Shown in pieces: positions 42,979 through 55,590 of a stretch of 64,000 nt of DNA. Position 1 is the stretch's first letter, and each line of letters begins with the position of its first letter. The position numbers were made by a program, and so were the translations under genes. The notes beneath the pieces were generated by a model, which made no database searches, was not told the origin of the DNA, and saw only the letters and a program-made list of their open reading frames with translations. Origin of the DNA: Owenia fusiformis (taxonomy: Eukaryota; Annelida; Polychaeta; Sabellida; Oweniidae); assembly GCA_903813345.2 (NCBI GenBank), contig CAIIXF020000007.1, forward strand, positions 36,416,759-36,480,758. Direction: 5' to 3'.

Positions 42979-45766
42979 TGCATTTCCCCTACCACGTATT
43001 GAAGAAAGCATGGATGTCATGAGAGGAGCAAAGTACTTCTCTTCACTCGATCTTCAATCAGCGTTCCACCAGATCGAAGTTGAAGAAGCCGACAAAGCTA
43101 AAACAGCATTTTCTACACAGTTTGGACTCTCTGAATACAACAGAATGCCGTTCGGTCTAACCAATAGCCCAGCCAGTTACCAGAGATTAATGCAAACCAT
43201 ATTCCATGAGGAAAACATGAGCAGTCTTATGATATTCTTGGATGACATCCTGGTATTCTCAAATGACATTGATGAACATCTTCGTAAACTTGAAAATGTA
43301 TTTGAGAAACTGAGAAAACATGGATTAAAATTGGAAATTAGAAAATGTTTCTTTTTTAAGAAGCAAATCAAATATCTAGGGCATGTATTATCTGAAGAAG
43401 GAATATCTGTGGATCCTGAAAAAATTAGCGTGATTGAAAAATGGCCCGAACCAACCACTGTTTCAGATGTTCAGGCGTTCCTTGGATTTTGTGGATTTTA
43501 TAGAAGATTTGTTACAGACTTTGGCAAAACAGCAAGCCCGTTGTATGATGTGATAACTGAAAACCTACCATCTGACAAAAGAACAAAGAAGAAGAAAACC
43601 AGAGCAAAGTGTAAGATTAAAGTAACACTTAATGGAAAGTCAAAAGCTGCTTTTGAAGAGATGAAAAAGAAAATGATGAGCACACCTGTACTTGGATAAG
43701 CAGACTACAACCTTCCTTTTAAAGTTGAGATAGATGCATCACTGACAGGATTGGGAACCATACTAAGCCAAGTCCAGAATGGGAAAGTCAAGATCATTTC
43801 ATATGCCCATCGTAACCTTCGAAAGGGTGAAAAAAGTATGCAAAAATTCAGTAGCAGAAAACTTGAGCTTTTGGCCATGAAATGGGCAGTTTCTGAAAAG
43901 TTTCGCGACTATTTACTGGGGAGCAAGTTTACTATATTTACAGACAACAACCCATTAACACATCTCAAAACCAGCAAGCTGTCTGCAGTGGAACAAAGAT
44001 GGGTTGGAGAATTAGCTCCATTCAACTTTGACATCAAATACAATCCAGGCACTACTAACAGAGGTGCAGATATACTTTCAAGACTACAATCTGAAGGAGA
44101 TGAGACAGAAGCTGAAGACTCAGATTCTGTTGAAGGTTTAGAATACAAGCCAAACATAGAAGACATCTCTAGTGAAAAGGTTAATCAAGTTATCACTGAA
44201 ATAACCAAAACTACAAAAGTGATGATACCGGATAACGCCATGAACAGCTCTAGTATAGATGTTAATGCTACTGACGTCCAGGATGAAAATATACTCAGTA
44301 CCCCTCTTTTTGACACAATATCTATCCAGTCAATGATAAAGATGCAAGAAAATGATATTGGTATATCATTGCTCAAGAAATCGTTAGTCACTAAGCCTAC
44401 ACTAACTCATCAACTTGATAGCAGATCTAAAACATTGCTGAGACAGAAGAAGAGAGTTATTTTAGATCAAGGAGTTTTATACAGAAAGATTATCATCAGA
44501 GGAGAACCCTTATGCCAACTGGTCGTACCATCGGAACTTGAAAATATCATAATGAAAGGAATGCATGATCATTTAGGACATCAGGCAGCAGAAAGAACTC
44601 TAGAACTAATAAAGAGAAAATACTATTGGCCAAACATGAAGAAGTCTGTTGATAGGTATGTAGGTACTTGCAAAAGGTGCACTATTGCCAAACCATTAAA
44701 TAACAAAAGATGTACTCTTGGAACTATAACAGCAAAGTCCCCCAATGAAGTTGTGTGCATAGATTTTCTTAAAATTGATCAATCTGATGCTGGTATAGAA
44801 GATATTCTTGTCATTACTGATGTATTTTCAAAATTTTCTATATCTGTTGCATTGAGAAATCAGAAAGCTGAAAATGTGGCGAAATGTCTTATCAACAACT
44901 GGACTACAAAATATGGGATCATGAAGCGTTTGCACAGTGACCAGGGACGCAATTTTGAGGGTCAAGTTATAGCCAAAATGTGTTCATTATATGGTATATC
45001 CAAATCACGCACAACTGCTTATAATCCTATGGGCAATGGCCAAGTTGAAAGATATAATAAAACTCTGATTAGTATGATTCAAACTCTTGAACAAGAGAAA
45101 AAGTCTAAGTGGCAGTGTTATCTGTCTGAACTAAATTTTGCCTATAATGTAACACCACACTCAACAACAGGTTACAGTCCTTTCTACCTAATGTTTGGCA
45201 GGGAACCAAACTTACCGACTGACATCATGGATGAGGAAGAGGACCATAATAAACCTTCTTGGCCTGAACTCCAACACCAAAGACAGACAGAAGCTTACAA
45301 GATTGCATCAGACAAAATGAGTAAAAAGGTAGAAAATAGAAAGAAGCCTTACAGAACAATGAAACATTTAAATGTTGGAAACCTTGTTTTATTGAAAAGG
45401 CATTATATAGGTCGTTGTAAGATAAAGGATGCATTTTCCTCTGATCCTTGGATTGTAACAGAAAATTTGGGTGGCAATGTCTACAAAATTTGTCAAGGTA
45501 CTGAGAAAGTGAAGGTTGTGAATTTAAAAAACTTGAAGTTATATGCTACATCTAATGACGATACTTCGGATTCTGATGACGTTGACCATGAAGTATCTAG
45601 TGGAAATGAATCTACAACTTCTGAAAGTGACAGTGATGACTCTAGTTCTGATGGCAGTTTTGAAATTTTACTTTTTTCAAAAAATCAGAGGGAGGAGGAG
45701 GACCCATCCGCTCTGCGAAGGTCAACAAGAATAAGACAAAAGCCTGATAGGTTAACATATACATAG
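42971..45766 (+). pseudogene. pol: Gypsy reverse transcriptase, RNase H and integrase (broken pol)
   Basis: The frame resumes at about 42971 with YRDAFPLPRIEE, so the N-terminal fingers of the RT are missing: a deletion plus frame change. Then come SSLDLQSAFHQIEV, MPFGLTNSPASYQRLM and the catalytic FLDDILVFS. TAA at 43697 cuts the frame just before RNase H (EIDASLTGLGTIL, KLELLAMKWAV, TDNNPLTHL). The integrase has an HHCC zinc domain (about 44564-44680) and a D,D35E core, counting codons from 43751: D338, D397, E433 (CIDFLK, HSDQGRNF, NGQVERYN), then a PWIV..N.Y.I (GPY/F-like) segment and an acidic Ser/Asp-rich tail. Not functional as a whole. Confidence 0.9.
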
Positions 45767-45784
45767 TATTAATTGTATGAGAAG

Positions 45785-46319
45785 ATATATCAGTAAAATT
45801 ACTTGCCTTAATTGGTCGGTTATGTTAGTAAAATTACTTGCCTTAATTGGTCGGTAGACAGTATAATTACTTATCTTAATTGGTCGGTAATGTAGGAGTT
45901 TTTACATTAATATTACTATTATTGTGTTGCCTAATATAACTAATTACAAATATGGATCACTTATACATGTAAGCCCATTTTTGAATTAATGATCTTAAAA
46001 ATGCACATATAAAGTGTATGATATTATAAACCAATTAAAATGCACATAAAAAGTGTATGAATTACATATTACGATAACACAACTTGCTCTTAATGTATTT
46101 CAATTTCATAAGTGGCCTAGAACCACAAATATATTCTGAAGCAATAGTGTTTTGCGCGCCGGTATGTACATAGTTGCACATAGTTAAGGTATTTTTGTAT
46201 TTTGGGGTGTACATTTTGGGCTAAAATTTAACTTTAGAATTGTATAACCATGTACACTTTTGGTCATAAAAACAAAGTAATATTTAACTGTGATGGTCTG
46301 TCAACGTTGTCCGCGTGGA
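45785..46319 (+). other. Gypsy 3' non-coding region
   Basis: Three ~35-bp repeats (ATTACTTGCCTTAATTGGTC GGT) occur at 45799-45890. A second duplicated phrase, ATGCACATA(T/A)AAAGTGTATGA, is at 46001 and 46040. The bases directly before the LTR (GTTGTCCGCGTGGA) are not purine-rich, so no polypurine tract is evident. Confidence 0.7.
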
Positions 46320-47058
46320 TGTGACCAACTGCACTTTAAAGTTTATAGTTGCATTTATAGATGGCACTATATAGATTTCATGTTTCAATTCACATAAATA
46401 GCTGGCACATAAATGTGCAACTTCCTCTTGCTTACAGTCACTACAATAGCCACATATATATTTTTACCTCTCCAGAAAATCTACAAAATCATCCACAATC
46501 GTTCATATTGGTAAGCCATCCACTCTTTATTTTACTTTTATATGCTTTATTAGATATTACTTGATTAAATACAACACATATTTCTGATATTTTACCAATT
46601 ATTTATGGTATTTTTGTCAACTTAGAAATGTATTGTAATTTTTATTCAGGCAGTGTGTTAGGCCACAGATTCACCACCATTGGTTCCCACATTTCCCTCA
46701 AGCTCAAAGCAAGAGCCAGTTCTGTAAGTTAACATGCCAAACATTCAATTAAGTTAGCATTCATGTTGTCAAATGTAAAATAGTCAAATTAGATTGTGTT
46801 TCAAATAAACTTGCCAATGCCATTTCGTACTGTAATATTGATAAGCCTTGCCAATGCCAATGCCATTTCATACTGTAATATTGATAAGCCTTGCCAATGC
46901 CATTTCATACTGTAATATTGATAAGCCTTGCCAATGCCATTTCATGCAATGTTATTATTATATTGTAATTGCTTGTTATGATTTGTTTCTAGCCCCTCTG
47001 GCTCTGTAAAGTGAATAAATTGACGTACACCACAAATCTAGTCGTTCGGTCGTTCACA
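46320..47058 (+). repeat. 3' LTR of the gypsy element
   Basis: 739 bp and essentially identical to 37301-38039, including the 36-bp internal repeats. Confidence 0.95.
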
Positions 47059-47224
47059 TCTATAAAAAAAATCGGGAGAAAATCGGGATTGTTTAGGATA
47101 AACAGGGGAAATCGGAAGTTTACAATGAAAAACGTTAAATTGATAAATACTTTTCGAATTGAAGATTGAAAAATTAACATGGGGCCCAATCTAGGTATTT
47201 AATATTTTTTTTATATTTTTGGAC

Positions 47225-48075
47225 CTACGTAAAAGAAATATTTTAACCCTTCCATTTTGAAGATCATGTTATTGCTACATACTAGGAGAATAGGCATTAC
47301 TACTCTAAAACTGTTCTGCAGGGGGTCTTTTGAAGATTGCTAAATTAACATGGGGCTCAATATAGGTAATTATAGTTTTTAACGGCTAAATATATCAAAA
47401 ATAAGAAATTTTTAGAAATGTACCTGTTTGGTTTTGTTTTAAAATCAATTTATTAGCTTACTATAGAAATCTGCAATATTAGAAAATTTCACAGTGGACT
47501 TTTTGAGAAAAGTACACTTTAGCAAAGCCATATTGATAGCCGTTTATAATGGCAGCCAATGGGGAATTTCCAAAATTCAAACGTCGATATCTTTGGAATT
47601 AAGTAAAAGAAAAAAATCGACCTCCTTATTTTGAAGATAATCGTGTTATAGTAACATACTAGGAGAATGGGCATTATTTCTCTAAAACTATTCTGCAGAG
47701 GTCTTTGAAGATTGCTAAATTAACATGGGGCTCAATATAGGGTTTCATAGTTTTTAAGGGCTAAATATAAAAAAATAAGCTTTTTTAGAAATACACCTGT
47801 TTGAAATTTTTTAAATCAATACATTGACTATAGAAATCTGCAATATTATAAAATTTCACAGTGGACTTTTTGAGAAAGGGACAAACCCATATAGCAACCA
47901 ATGGGCAATTTCCAAAATTCAAACGTCAATATCTTTGGAACTAGGTAAAATAAAACATTTAACCTTCCTTATTTTTAGGATAATCATGTTATTGTAACAT
48001 AATAGGAGAATGGGCATCATTACTCTAAAACTGTTCTGTAGGGGGTCTTTTAAAGATTGATAAATTAACATAGAG
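47225..48075. repeat. Three ~340-370-bp tandem units
   Basis: The phrase ACATACTAGGAGAAT(A/G)GGCATTA ... CTCTAAAACT(G/A)TTCTGCAG ... GATTGCTAAATTAACATGGG occurs near 47277, 47652 and 47996, each unit also containing TTTCACAGTGGACTTTTTGAG and CCAAAATTCAAACGTC. Non-coding. 48076-49177 holds only short, unconvincing frames and nothing I recognise. Confidence 0.8.
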
Positions 48076-49179
48076 CTCAATGTAAATGAGCAAAATTTTC
48101 GAGGCCTGTTATTTTCAACTGGGGCCACTTTTCAACACCACTTTGTTAGATATCAAAAATATATGTATTAATGATACTTATGTCAAAAAAGTGTGCCTTA
48201 TATATAGCAAGTGCAATTGAACAGTTAATTGACCCCACTTTATTAAGTGCATATCATTCTGAAAGGCTGAATGTGGGCTAAACAACGGTTCCAAATAGTA
48301 ACGTTACATTACTTGAGCAACTGGCGTGTTAAGGGGTCGGGGACACTGTGCCTCGGACCCTGAATTCCATGTCTCATTTTGTTCAATTGTTCTTGAGACA
48401 GTTCTGAATCTACCTCTTTTTATTTCTACCATCAATTCGTTATATGCAATCATACGCCTTGATATCGATATCACTAAAAATATTTTTAAACAAGACCGTG
48501 CTCTGATTGAATTTCTCAACCAATCAGAATGCAGCATAGCCAATAATGAACGTTCTTTGTTTCTCCATACATGTACGATCGTGCTCTATTCAATCTGATT
48601 CCAGAAAGCTATGAGCATATATTCCGTTGTATTATGACGTCACACCTGAAAGTGGCGAAATAACAGCAAGTTTGGTTATTTCATTTGACCTCAATCCCCT
48701 TTTCTCTGAACAATGTTTTCTTTTTTATGTTGGAATCGGAATAAATAATGATAGGACGTCCAATATGGTGACATTCTACACTCGTTTGATGAAATCAGTA
48801 CACATGCATTCACCTTCGGTTTGTGCTTTGTATGACATTCTGTCAAACTCGTCCAATTGCACCATATTGAATGGGCTATCATTATTTATTCCTTAAGTAA
48901 CATGATACCTCACGTGAAAATGATCACTTCGGTTGGGTGTACTCAATCAGTTATTTCATCTCCAAGGTTTGCCCCTACCCCAAAGAAATTACAAGAAATC
49001 TCAAAATCAGACTGTCAGAATTTTACCGAAAGGACTAGTGTCAAAAAGGATTGATTCTTCCCCGTGTCTTATCTCAGATATAGCATTGTTATATACCATT
49101 ATGATTAGTATAATGCCAAGAATGCTAATATGACATTATTGGATGAAAATAAACAAATTCAGTTTACTATTTGAATATA

Positions 49180-50887
49180 CAGTCAAGCCAAGTAACTAAG
49201 TCAACATTCGAAAATAAAAATCTCAAAAATCGTACATCTTTGTTTTCCAAAATAATTTGTGAGGTGGTTATTAAGATAATAATACATCTCTTAACGTATT
49301 AATTTTGAGTACATCTTGAATCCATTCTCAACAAAGCGTTGTCGAAATAAGGATTCGAAATATTTGAGTTCGGGATGATAAAAGTACGTTAAGATATACC
49401 GCTCCTTAACAAACTCCTTTGGGAACAAGATTATAGAATCAAATGCATATTCTTCTTATTTACTCCCTGACACATGCCAACGAATGTTACATAAGTTAAT
49501 ATCTCCGTTTTAAATAATTTTGTAAACGTTGTTCTCTACAGGTGCCATTTTTTATAATTGAAAAAAAATTAAACATTTTGCATTTCTAAATTGATAAGTT
49601 TCTTGGAATACAACTTAACTATTAACGATTTAAGTCATTGATAATATTTCCCTTAGTGATCCCATGCTAAATATACAGTAACTAGGTTATTATTTTGTGT
49701 TCAACCTTGTTTTCATGACTTTTAAACATGAGTCGACAATTATGTAGGAAATTTCAATTCCAAATGTAACCGTGTCAACTTGTGTTTTTGCACAAAATTT
49801 AGCCTTTTATAAAGATAGATCGCCAAAATCTGCATGTACCTCTCAATGAGGCGACACGTTTTTAAATTTATAGATGCTGAGCTATAAACTCAAACAAAAA
49901 TTCAAACCACCCGCTATTATTTTGATTACACTAGACGAAATTTCCACTCCCGGGGAGCACTAGCAGGATTCTTGAAAAAACGTTCAAATTTTCACAAAAG
50001 GTTTCACGCAATTTTATTGCTTTGTTTAAGCCTCAACTAAAATCATACTCAAATCCGATACCATAATTATAAATTAAAATGAAACTCTAAACTCAGGTCA
50101 GGTTATATGATAAACCGTTTCGAGAATTGATGATTTGAGTTAACTGTGTATATTTAAATAAATGTAAGTCGGCATGTATTCGACAGTTTATGTAGACACA
50201 TGATGTATGCTTCAACTGTGACTTAAATATCGATTCATGACTATCATTTTTGGCCTTCAAAAATTAAGTTGGAAGTTACAGTGGTCGGAGATTAACAAAA
50301 TCGTCAATCACATCCGAATATCCGAACGACGTCAAGTATTAACAATACCCTTTCTGTGCATCTCGAACAAGGCAAGGTTCTGTGATCTACCAATGTGGTA
50401 TATATGAGTTGGATATTACATTCGAAATCACAACTTTCAAAATGTTTGTTTTAAACAAGAATTGTAATAACTTAAAACATGTTGTTAGTTTTTCAAACTG
50501 CATATCCTCATTTACGTTCTTTGACAAGGATGAATTCATTAGAAAACATGGATTTTCTTGATTATTCTTCAAAACTACCCTTGATATATAAGTATGTGGG
50601 ATATTACAGTGTAAATTGACACGCATTGTTTCCTCCATATCATGAGAAAATAAATGCAGTACCATTTTTCAATATTTGGAAACAAAAAGTTCATTCTGTA
50701 TGTAGGCCATATCCCAAAGATTGCTTCACCAATATGTAACAGAACATCAAATTTATCATTTACACGTTTGCTGATAGGTTTATTGAAAATAATTAAACAG
50801 AGATTTACTTCAACTATGGCACCATTCTTAGATAATACTGATGAACATACGAATATCGAATGTTGACTAAGTTACTTGGCTTGACCG
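49180..50887. mobile_element. 1.7-kb TA-flanked non-autonomous DNA element
   Basis: The ends CAGTCAAGCCAAGTAAC TAAGTCAACATTCGA and the inverse at 50856-50887 match at nearly all of 32 positions. TA flanks both (49178-49179, 50888-50889). The interior has only short frames without transposase similarity, so it depends on a helper, presumably Tc1/mariner-like. 50890-51760 holds nothing recognised. Confidence 0.75.
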
Positions 50888-51760
50888 TATAGTCCGGACT
50901 AGGGATACTAGCAGTTACATTTAGCGATGCGTTTTTGCGCAAATAAAATACTTTTCTCTTTCCTGCACTGGCGGAGCCCAGTACAAGATCATTATGCGTT
51001 TGGAATAGATCAGGTACTGATCCATCTGAAAACATTTCCAAGATGACTTAATGATATGTTTCTTTTTATATCAGCGGAGTTATTGGAGGATACTACCAAT
51101 AGCAGACTATTTTTCATTTGTTTTCCATATTATAGGCAGGTTTCAATCGACTCAAAACGACAGTGCATGAAATCATAGAATGGACGTTAAACTCAATAGT
51201 CCGGTACCGATAAAATTCAAATCAATAAATGAGCCGGGTAACAGGAAAAGGGGTCTCATCACAGTTTTCTCAATATTCTGATTTTTTGTTTATCTTAAAA
51301 AGCACAAAGATACCTTTCAAATGACCCATGGCATGTGTCCTAACATTTTTTCCTTGCATAGATAGACCAAAAAGTCGAATTTGAATTTAGCATATTTTCC
51401 TCTTAATCTTGGGCACACTTTTAGCTCTGTAGCACAATTTTATTCTTTGTGATAAGACCAGTTTTCCTATGGCCAGGCTCAAATATGATCGTCATAGAGA
51501 TTCGTACAATACATGATTAAATAGAAAAACAAAAGTTGACAAACAGTAAACTATATTATATCACGAGTGCTAACCAGATCCCGCGATACAATGAGCTTGC
51601 GCTCGGTGGTACTATGGCTATGACCATATGCAGAGCGGTATATTCAATTAATCGTGGATCCCCAAATGCTCACGGATCGTTGATGTCTAGTTAGTACCTG
51701 TGTGAAATGGGCTTCACCCACTTCAATACACTTTATAACAATATGCTATATTTGTGCCTA

Positions 51761-51807
51761 GCTCCGGAGCTGCCGCCGTCTGGAAAGCCGAACTATGCAT
51801 AAGAGGT
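51761..51807 (+). other. Candidate small exon
   Basis: TTTGTGCCTAG precedes a locally GC-rich 47-nt stretch (CTCCGGAGCTGCCGCCGTCT...) that ends ATAAGAG|GTGAGT. It could be an untranslated first exon or an internal exon. In phase with a phase-1 upstream exon it would hit TAA near its end. 51808-52868 is otherwise unassigned. Confidence 0.3.
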
Positions 51808-52868
51808 GAGTTGATCAATGTTTTTGCTTCTTTGCATTACTTTAAGCTCTTTCTTCTCTCATTGTATCAGCAAATCCGAACAATCAAATGACAGAGTGAT
51901 GGATTTTCATATATAAATGTATGATTGATGTTCTGAACTTTTTATAAAGATCTGATTAACACTATTTAAATGCCAGGTCCATTCACTTTACTTCTTGGAC
52001 ACCATGTAAAACCAAATTTGGTGAAAACGACTATGCCAAGAGCTTTCTTTCTGGCTTTTGCTTTTTGCACTCAGTCACGCTCAGTCAAAGCAAATACAAC
52101 CTATAGTGTCATATAGTTAAATATCTAAGCACATGTGCCAAAGGGAGAGGACCAAACTTTGAAATGGTACTTAGCAAGAAAAAGAGCAAACTCTAAGTGC
52201 ATACCAGTCAAGAAAAACAAACCCCATACATCCCAAAACCATGATCTAACGTGAAAAGAAACAATGTCTAATACCCCCTTTCCCCCACCATTTGAGAGTC
52301 GATATCAAAATCCATGACCAGACACCAAGGGACATTTCATTCATACTGATGTCATTGCAATACATGTTGAAGAAAAAATTAGAAATTGATAGCCAATACT
52401 CATAACATCAAAAATAGTTGTAGATACAAGTACTCATACAAGATGGAGCATTCAGTCTCAAATGATGTGGAATAGATAAAATTCAGTCTCCAAGTCCATA
52501 GGCGTTTTAAAGAGCCAACATACATTCATTCTTAAAGCTGATGCTACTTTGCATTAAAACATACCATCTCTAGGTCAACTTTCTACATTGACCATGACTG
52601 ACGAACCGGCTTCTGTTTGAGTCACTTAAGGCCTAACTTTACAATATCTAAATACTATAGCCTAGAACTTAATTATATGAATCAAAATTTAGTTAGTTGA
52701 TTTATTAAAATATAATGTATACCCTTTATAACAATAGTGTTAGAAATAGCTATTGTTCAAATAAAACACGTGTCGCAAATGTTATAAAGATCAACCTGGT
52801 ATTATTTTCTAGTAAAATGCAAGCATTCCAAGTAGTCTCGTCATTTGATATACGTTTACATAATTACA

Positions 52869-53095
52869 GCGAGAAGTGGTGGTTTGGACTCTTCTTCAAA
52901 TAACGAGCCCGATCCAAAACGGGTAAGTGTACTTACAAGTGGATGCTACTGGATGTATACACTCACATCTAAAGGGGATTTCTCTGGAACTGATGCTATA
53001 TACTCGTTTCGATTTTGGAGGTGGACTATATCTGGGTGGCAGTGGTCCTCTTTAATACCAACAAATAATGCGGGCGATGACAAAGAGCCGGGACA
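52869..53095 (+). CDS. Exon of a secreted protein, PLAT/LH2-like first half
   Basis: The acceptor TTTACATAATTACAG is followed by an open frame entered in phase 1 and leaving in phase 2 at GGGACA|GTAAGTG. It reads RSGGLDSSSNNEPDPKR, then SGCYWMYTLTSKGDFSGTDA IYSFRFW and SLIPTNNAGDDKEPG. The run Y-T-L-T-x-x-G-D-x-x-G-T-D-A-x-Y resembles the start of a PLAT/LH2 beta-sandwich, where a T-G-D-x-x-(A)GTDA phrase is characteristic, and DDKEPG resembles its later D-x-F-E-x-G turn. The phase matches the signal-peptide exon at 36851-36917. PLAT assignment is a hypothesis from motif resemblance only. Confidence 0.5.
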
Positions 53096-53614
53096 GTAAG
53101 TGTAATCAATACAACTGGAAATTGCAGTTTAAAGCTTCAACCTCTCTCCTTTAAATTAAGATGGACTCGCTTATTAGGTAAAGGATCATAATGATGACTC
53201 GGGATATATGCCCTTTTAGTCCCTCACTAAAATGTTTGTGAAATAGGGTTTTCATTACTGCCCTAGTTATATTTGATAAGTATAATATACATTTTCCTCA
53301 CTTTTGATGCATAATCAACCCCCTTGGTGAAAGTTATAATAAGCATCTTTAAGGCCCACGTTTGGGAATTGTCAACACTTTTGGGCAAAATAAAGAAAAA
53401 AAATAAAAAAGGTATAAAACAAAATTCAATTGCAAAGGATTGGTAACGCTACGGTAAACTAAATTCAACATTGCTTTTCTCTTTCACCAATTATTGAAAA
53501 CATTCTGTAAAACACACTCTGAATGTAAAGGTCACCCACTGAGTACAATTCAATGTGAAAATTATTTGTACATTTTTTATACAATTGTTTTAGTTGATAA
53601 TATTTGTTTTTTAG

Positions 53615-53702
53615 TGCAACTGGTTTGTGTTCTTTTCATCTTGTGAATGATATAAAATATCTATCAGAACCTTGTTGGAACAAATTCGCCACCTGGTGGT
53701 GA
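53615..53702 (+). CDS. Following exon of the PLAT-like gene, ends in stop
   Basis: The acceptor TATTTGTTTTTTAG begins an exon that, joined in phase 2 to the previous one, reads HATGLCSFHLVNDIKYLSEP then CWNKFATWW and TGA (53700-53702). The F-x-L-x-x-D-I-x-x-L ... W pattern continues the PLAT-like fold. If real, the stop truncates the domain shortly before its last strand; alternatively the exon ends a few bases earlier at GG|TG or TG|GTGAAA and continues elsewhere. 53096-53614 is the intron. Confidence 0.45.
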
Positions 53703-55590
53703 AACTGGTAACTACCTACTCGCATCTGAGTAATTGCACGGCAGTTTTGGAATCAGTTAATAATAATAATTAAAAACTTGGCGTGTTATTCCAAGTGATA
53801 CTATTTAAAGCTGTTCACTCAGCTATGGAATTGATCGGTTTATCAGTTTCATTACATTTACTGGAATCTAAAATATTACCCGGGCGCATCAGAGTAGTAT
53901 AGTGCAATGCAATTATATGAAATACTGTGTTATGATTGGCTGGAGTCGGATAACATCATTTGAAAAAGATAAAGTCACATGAAAAACACGTTGAAGGGTA
54001 AGAAGTAACGTGATCGGATTGGTTATTGATCTTTTTTATATTCTAATAACAGTTTCGTGTCACTTTCCAACAAATTAGATCTTTTCAAGTTACATTGAAA
54101 GAATGCGTCTAATCAATTGGATATTCACCAGTCTGTTATTACAATCGCAAGGAGATGTCATTGCATTTTGTGGCCTTTTGTGAATACACGGCGTCTCGAA
54201 ATATTTCTGTTATTGGTTGTCACTTCGTTAGTGCAGCGCCGTTTAGGTTTTGAATTTACGCATTTTCATTATAATGAAATATATAAAAAGGTCATACGCA
54301 GTGTTTTCAGTAGGCTTGTCCAAAATTGCGTCCCTTGGACGTAATGATTTTCAAAAAATGCGTCTCCCTTCAAAAAACTGCGTCCCTTGAAAAAATGTTT
54401 TTACACTGGATGAAATAAATTGATGAAATTTTGTACCGCTGCTTTTGCTATTTATCGGTCTGAATCAGCGTTCTTGCAAGTCTAGTATGTCATTGAATGA
54501 TACAGATACCATCACTTGTGAGGTATAACTTATATTCTCCCATTAAAAACACCTTTTCCTTGCGAATTTCGAAACAATTTGCTATTGATTTTGCTTTAGC
54601 ATGTTTAGTTTAGGGGCAATCTGCGCGAGGTTCAACTTTTTAGTTCAGTTTCTTGCGCATATGCAGTCTCAAATAATGATCACGTGATCACACTTGACCA
54701 ATTGAAAATGGTTTGAATCAGGTCTTAAGCTACCGGCCAATCGTAGGACTCATACTGATTACTGCTCGGAAATCGAGTATTGTATAAATTTTTGTCCTAT
54801 CACATGCCTCGTACTATTTCGATCAGAAATCAACTTCCGGGAAGGAAATTTCGAAAGAAAATTGTATTTCTTTTAGAAATAGAATTTTCTTCAATTATTT
54901 ATTGGATTCTGACGAAATAAAGAGACTGAAGGTAAGATCTTTATCAAATCATTCATCCAAAGTTGATTGTATGAGTATGGCTTGCACTGCGTCCACAAAA
55001 CGCAATCACTTTTTATTTCCGGGTACAAGGGATATATTTTGCGTGTATGTAATGTAAGGACGGCGTTATTGAAAACACAGCATACGTCTTGAAATCACAG
55101 CTTTTGGTTGCAACGACAACACCTAGCTTTTAAAACGTTGTAACACTAGGTAAAATTATATCACATTTCTTTACCGAGCCATTGAAATGTCATTTTTATA
55201 TATATCAACATTCTTAATGTAATTTTTTATTTGTTGGGGTCAAAAACAAAAACTTAAAACTATGTTGTAAAGATAGGATTTCATTTAGCTCATAGGTCTT
55301 TTACTATTACATAATTGTATACATTGAAATAAATCGAGGACTTCTTCGCTTTTAAATGCATTTTTCTGTTAGATATTCCACGGGTGGGAATTAGTGTTTT
55401 CATATCACGTGTTAACCATACATGCATTTTCTTCACAAATAGTTGGCAAATTTTTTACAAAGACTCATGACTCGAATACATAGACAAATCCAAATGCTTT
55501 ATCGAACACAATTAGATTCTTTCCAGATGGCATATTTGCCATTTGCACTAGACCTCACCAAAAAGTCGCAAAAATTATGTTTATATATTG
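53703..55590. other. Unassigned stretch
   Basis: No gene, RNA or repeat family recognised. Short open frames here lack any known motif. Confidence 0.5.

Larger units (their letters stand above)
37301..47058 (+). mobile_element. Full-length but defective Ty3/gypsy LTR retrotransposon
   Basis: About 9.76 kb. Two 739-bp LTRs (TGTGACC...TTCACA) bracket a long leader, gag, protease, reverse transcriptase, RNase H and integrase, in the gypsy order. TCTA at 37297-37300 and 47059-47062 is the target duplication. Visible LTR differences are almost nil (for example C versus T in ACCAAT(C/T)ATTTATGG), so insertion is recent. Coding damage: a deletion with frame change in the early reverse transcriptase (about 42970) and a TAA at 43697. 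The leader is unusually long (2.8 kb) and full of tandem repeats. No clear polypurine tract precedes the 3' LTR. Confidence 0.95.

Noticed and set aside
52845-53099. A single continuous 84-codon ORF at this place
   Set aside because: The first codons lie before a clear acceptor (TTACAG at 52868) and the last are followed by a strong donor at 53096, so an internal exon is a better reading than a free-standing ORF.
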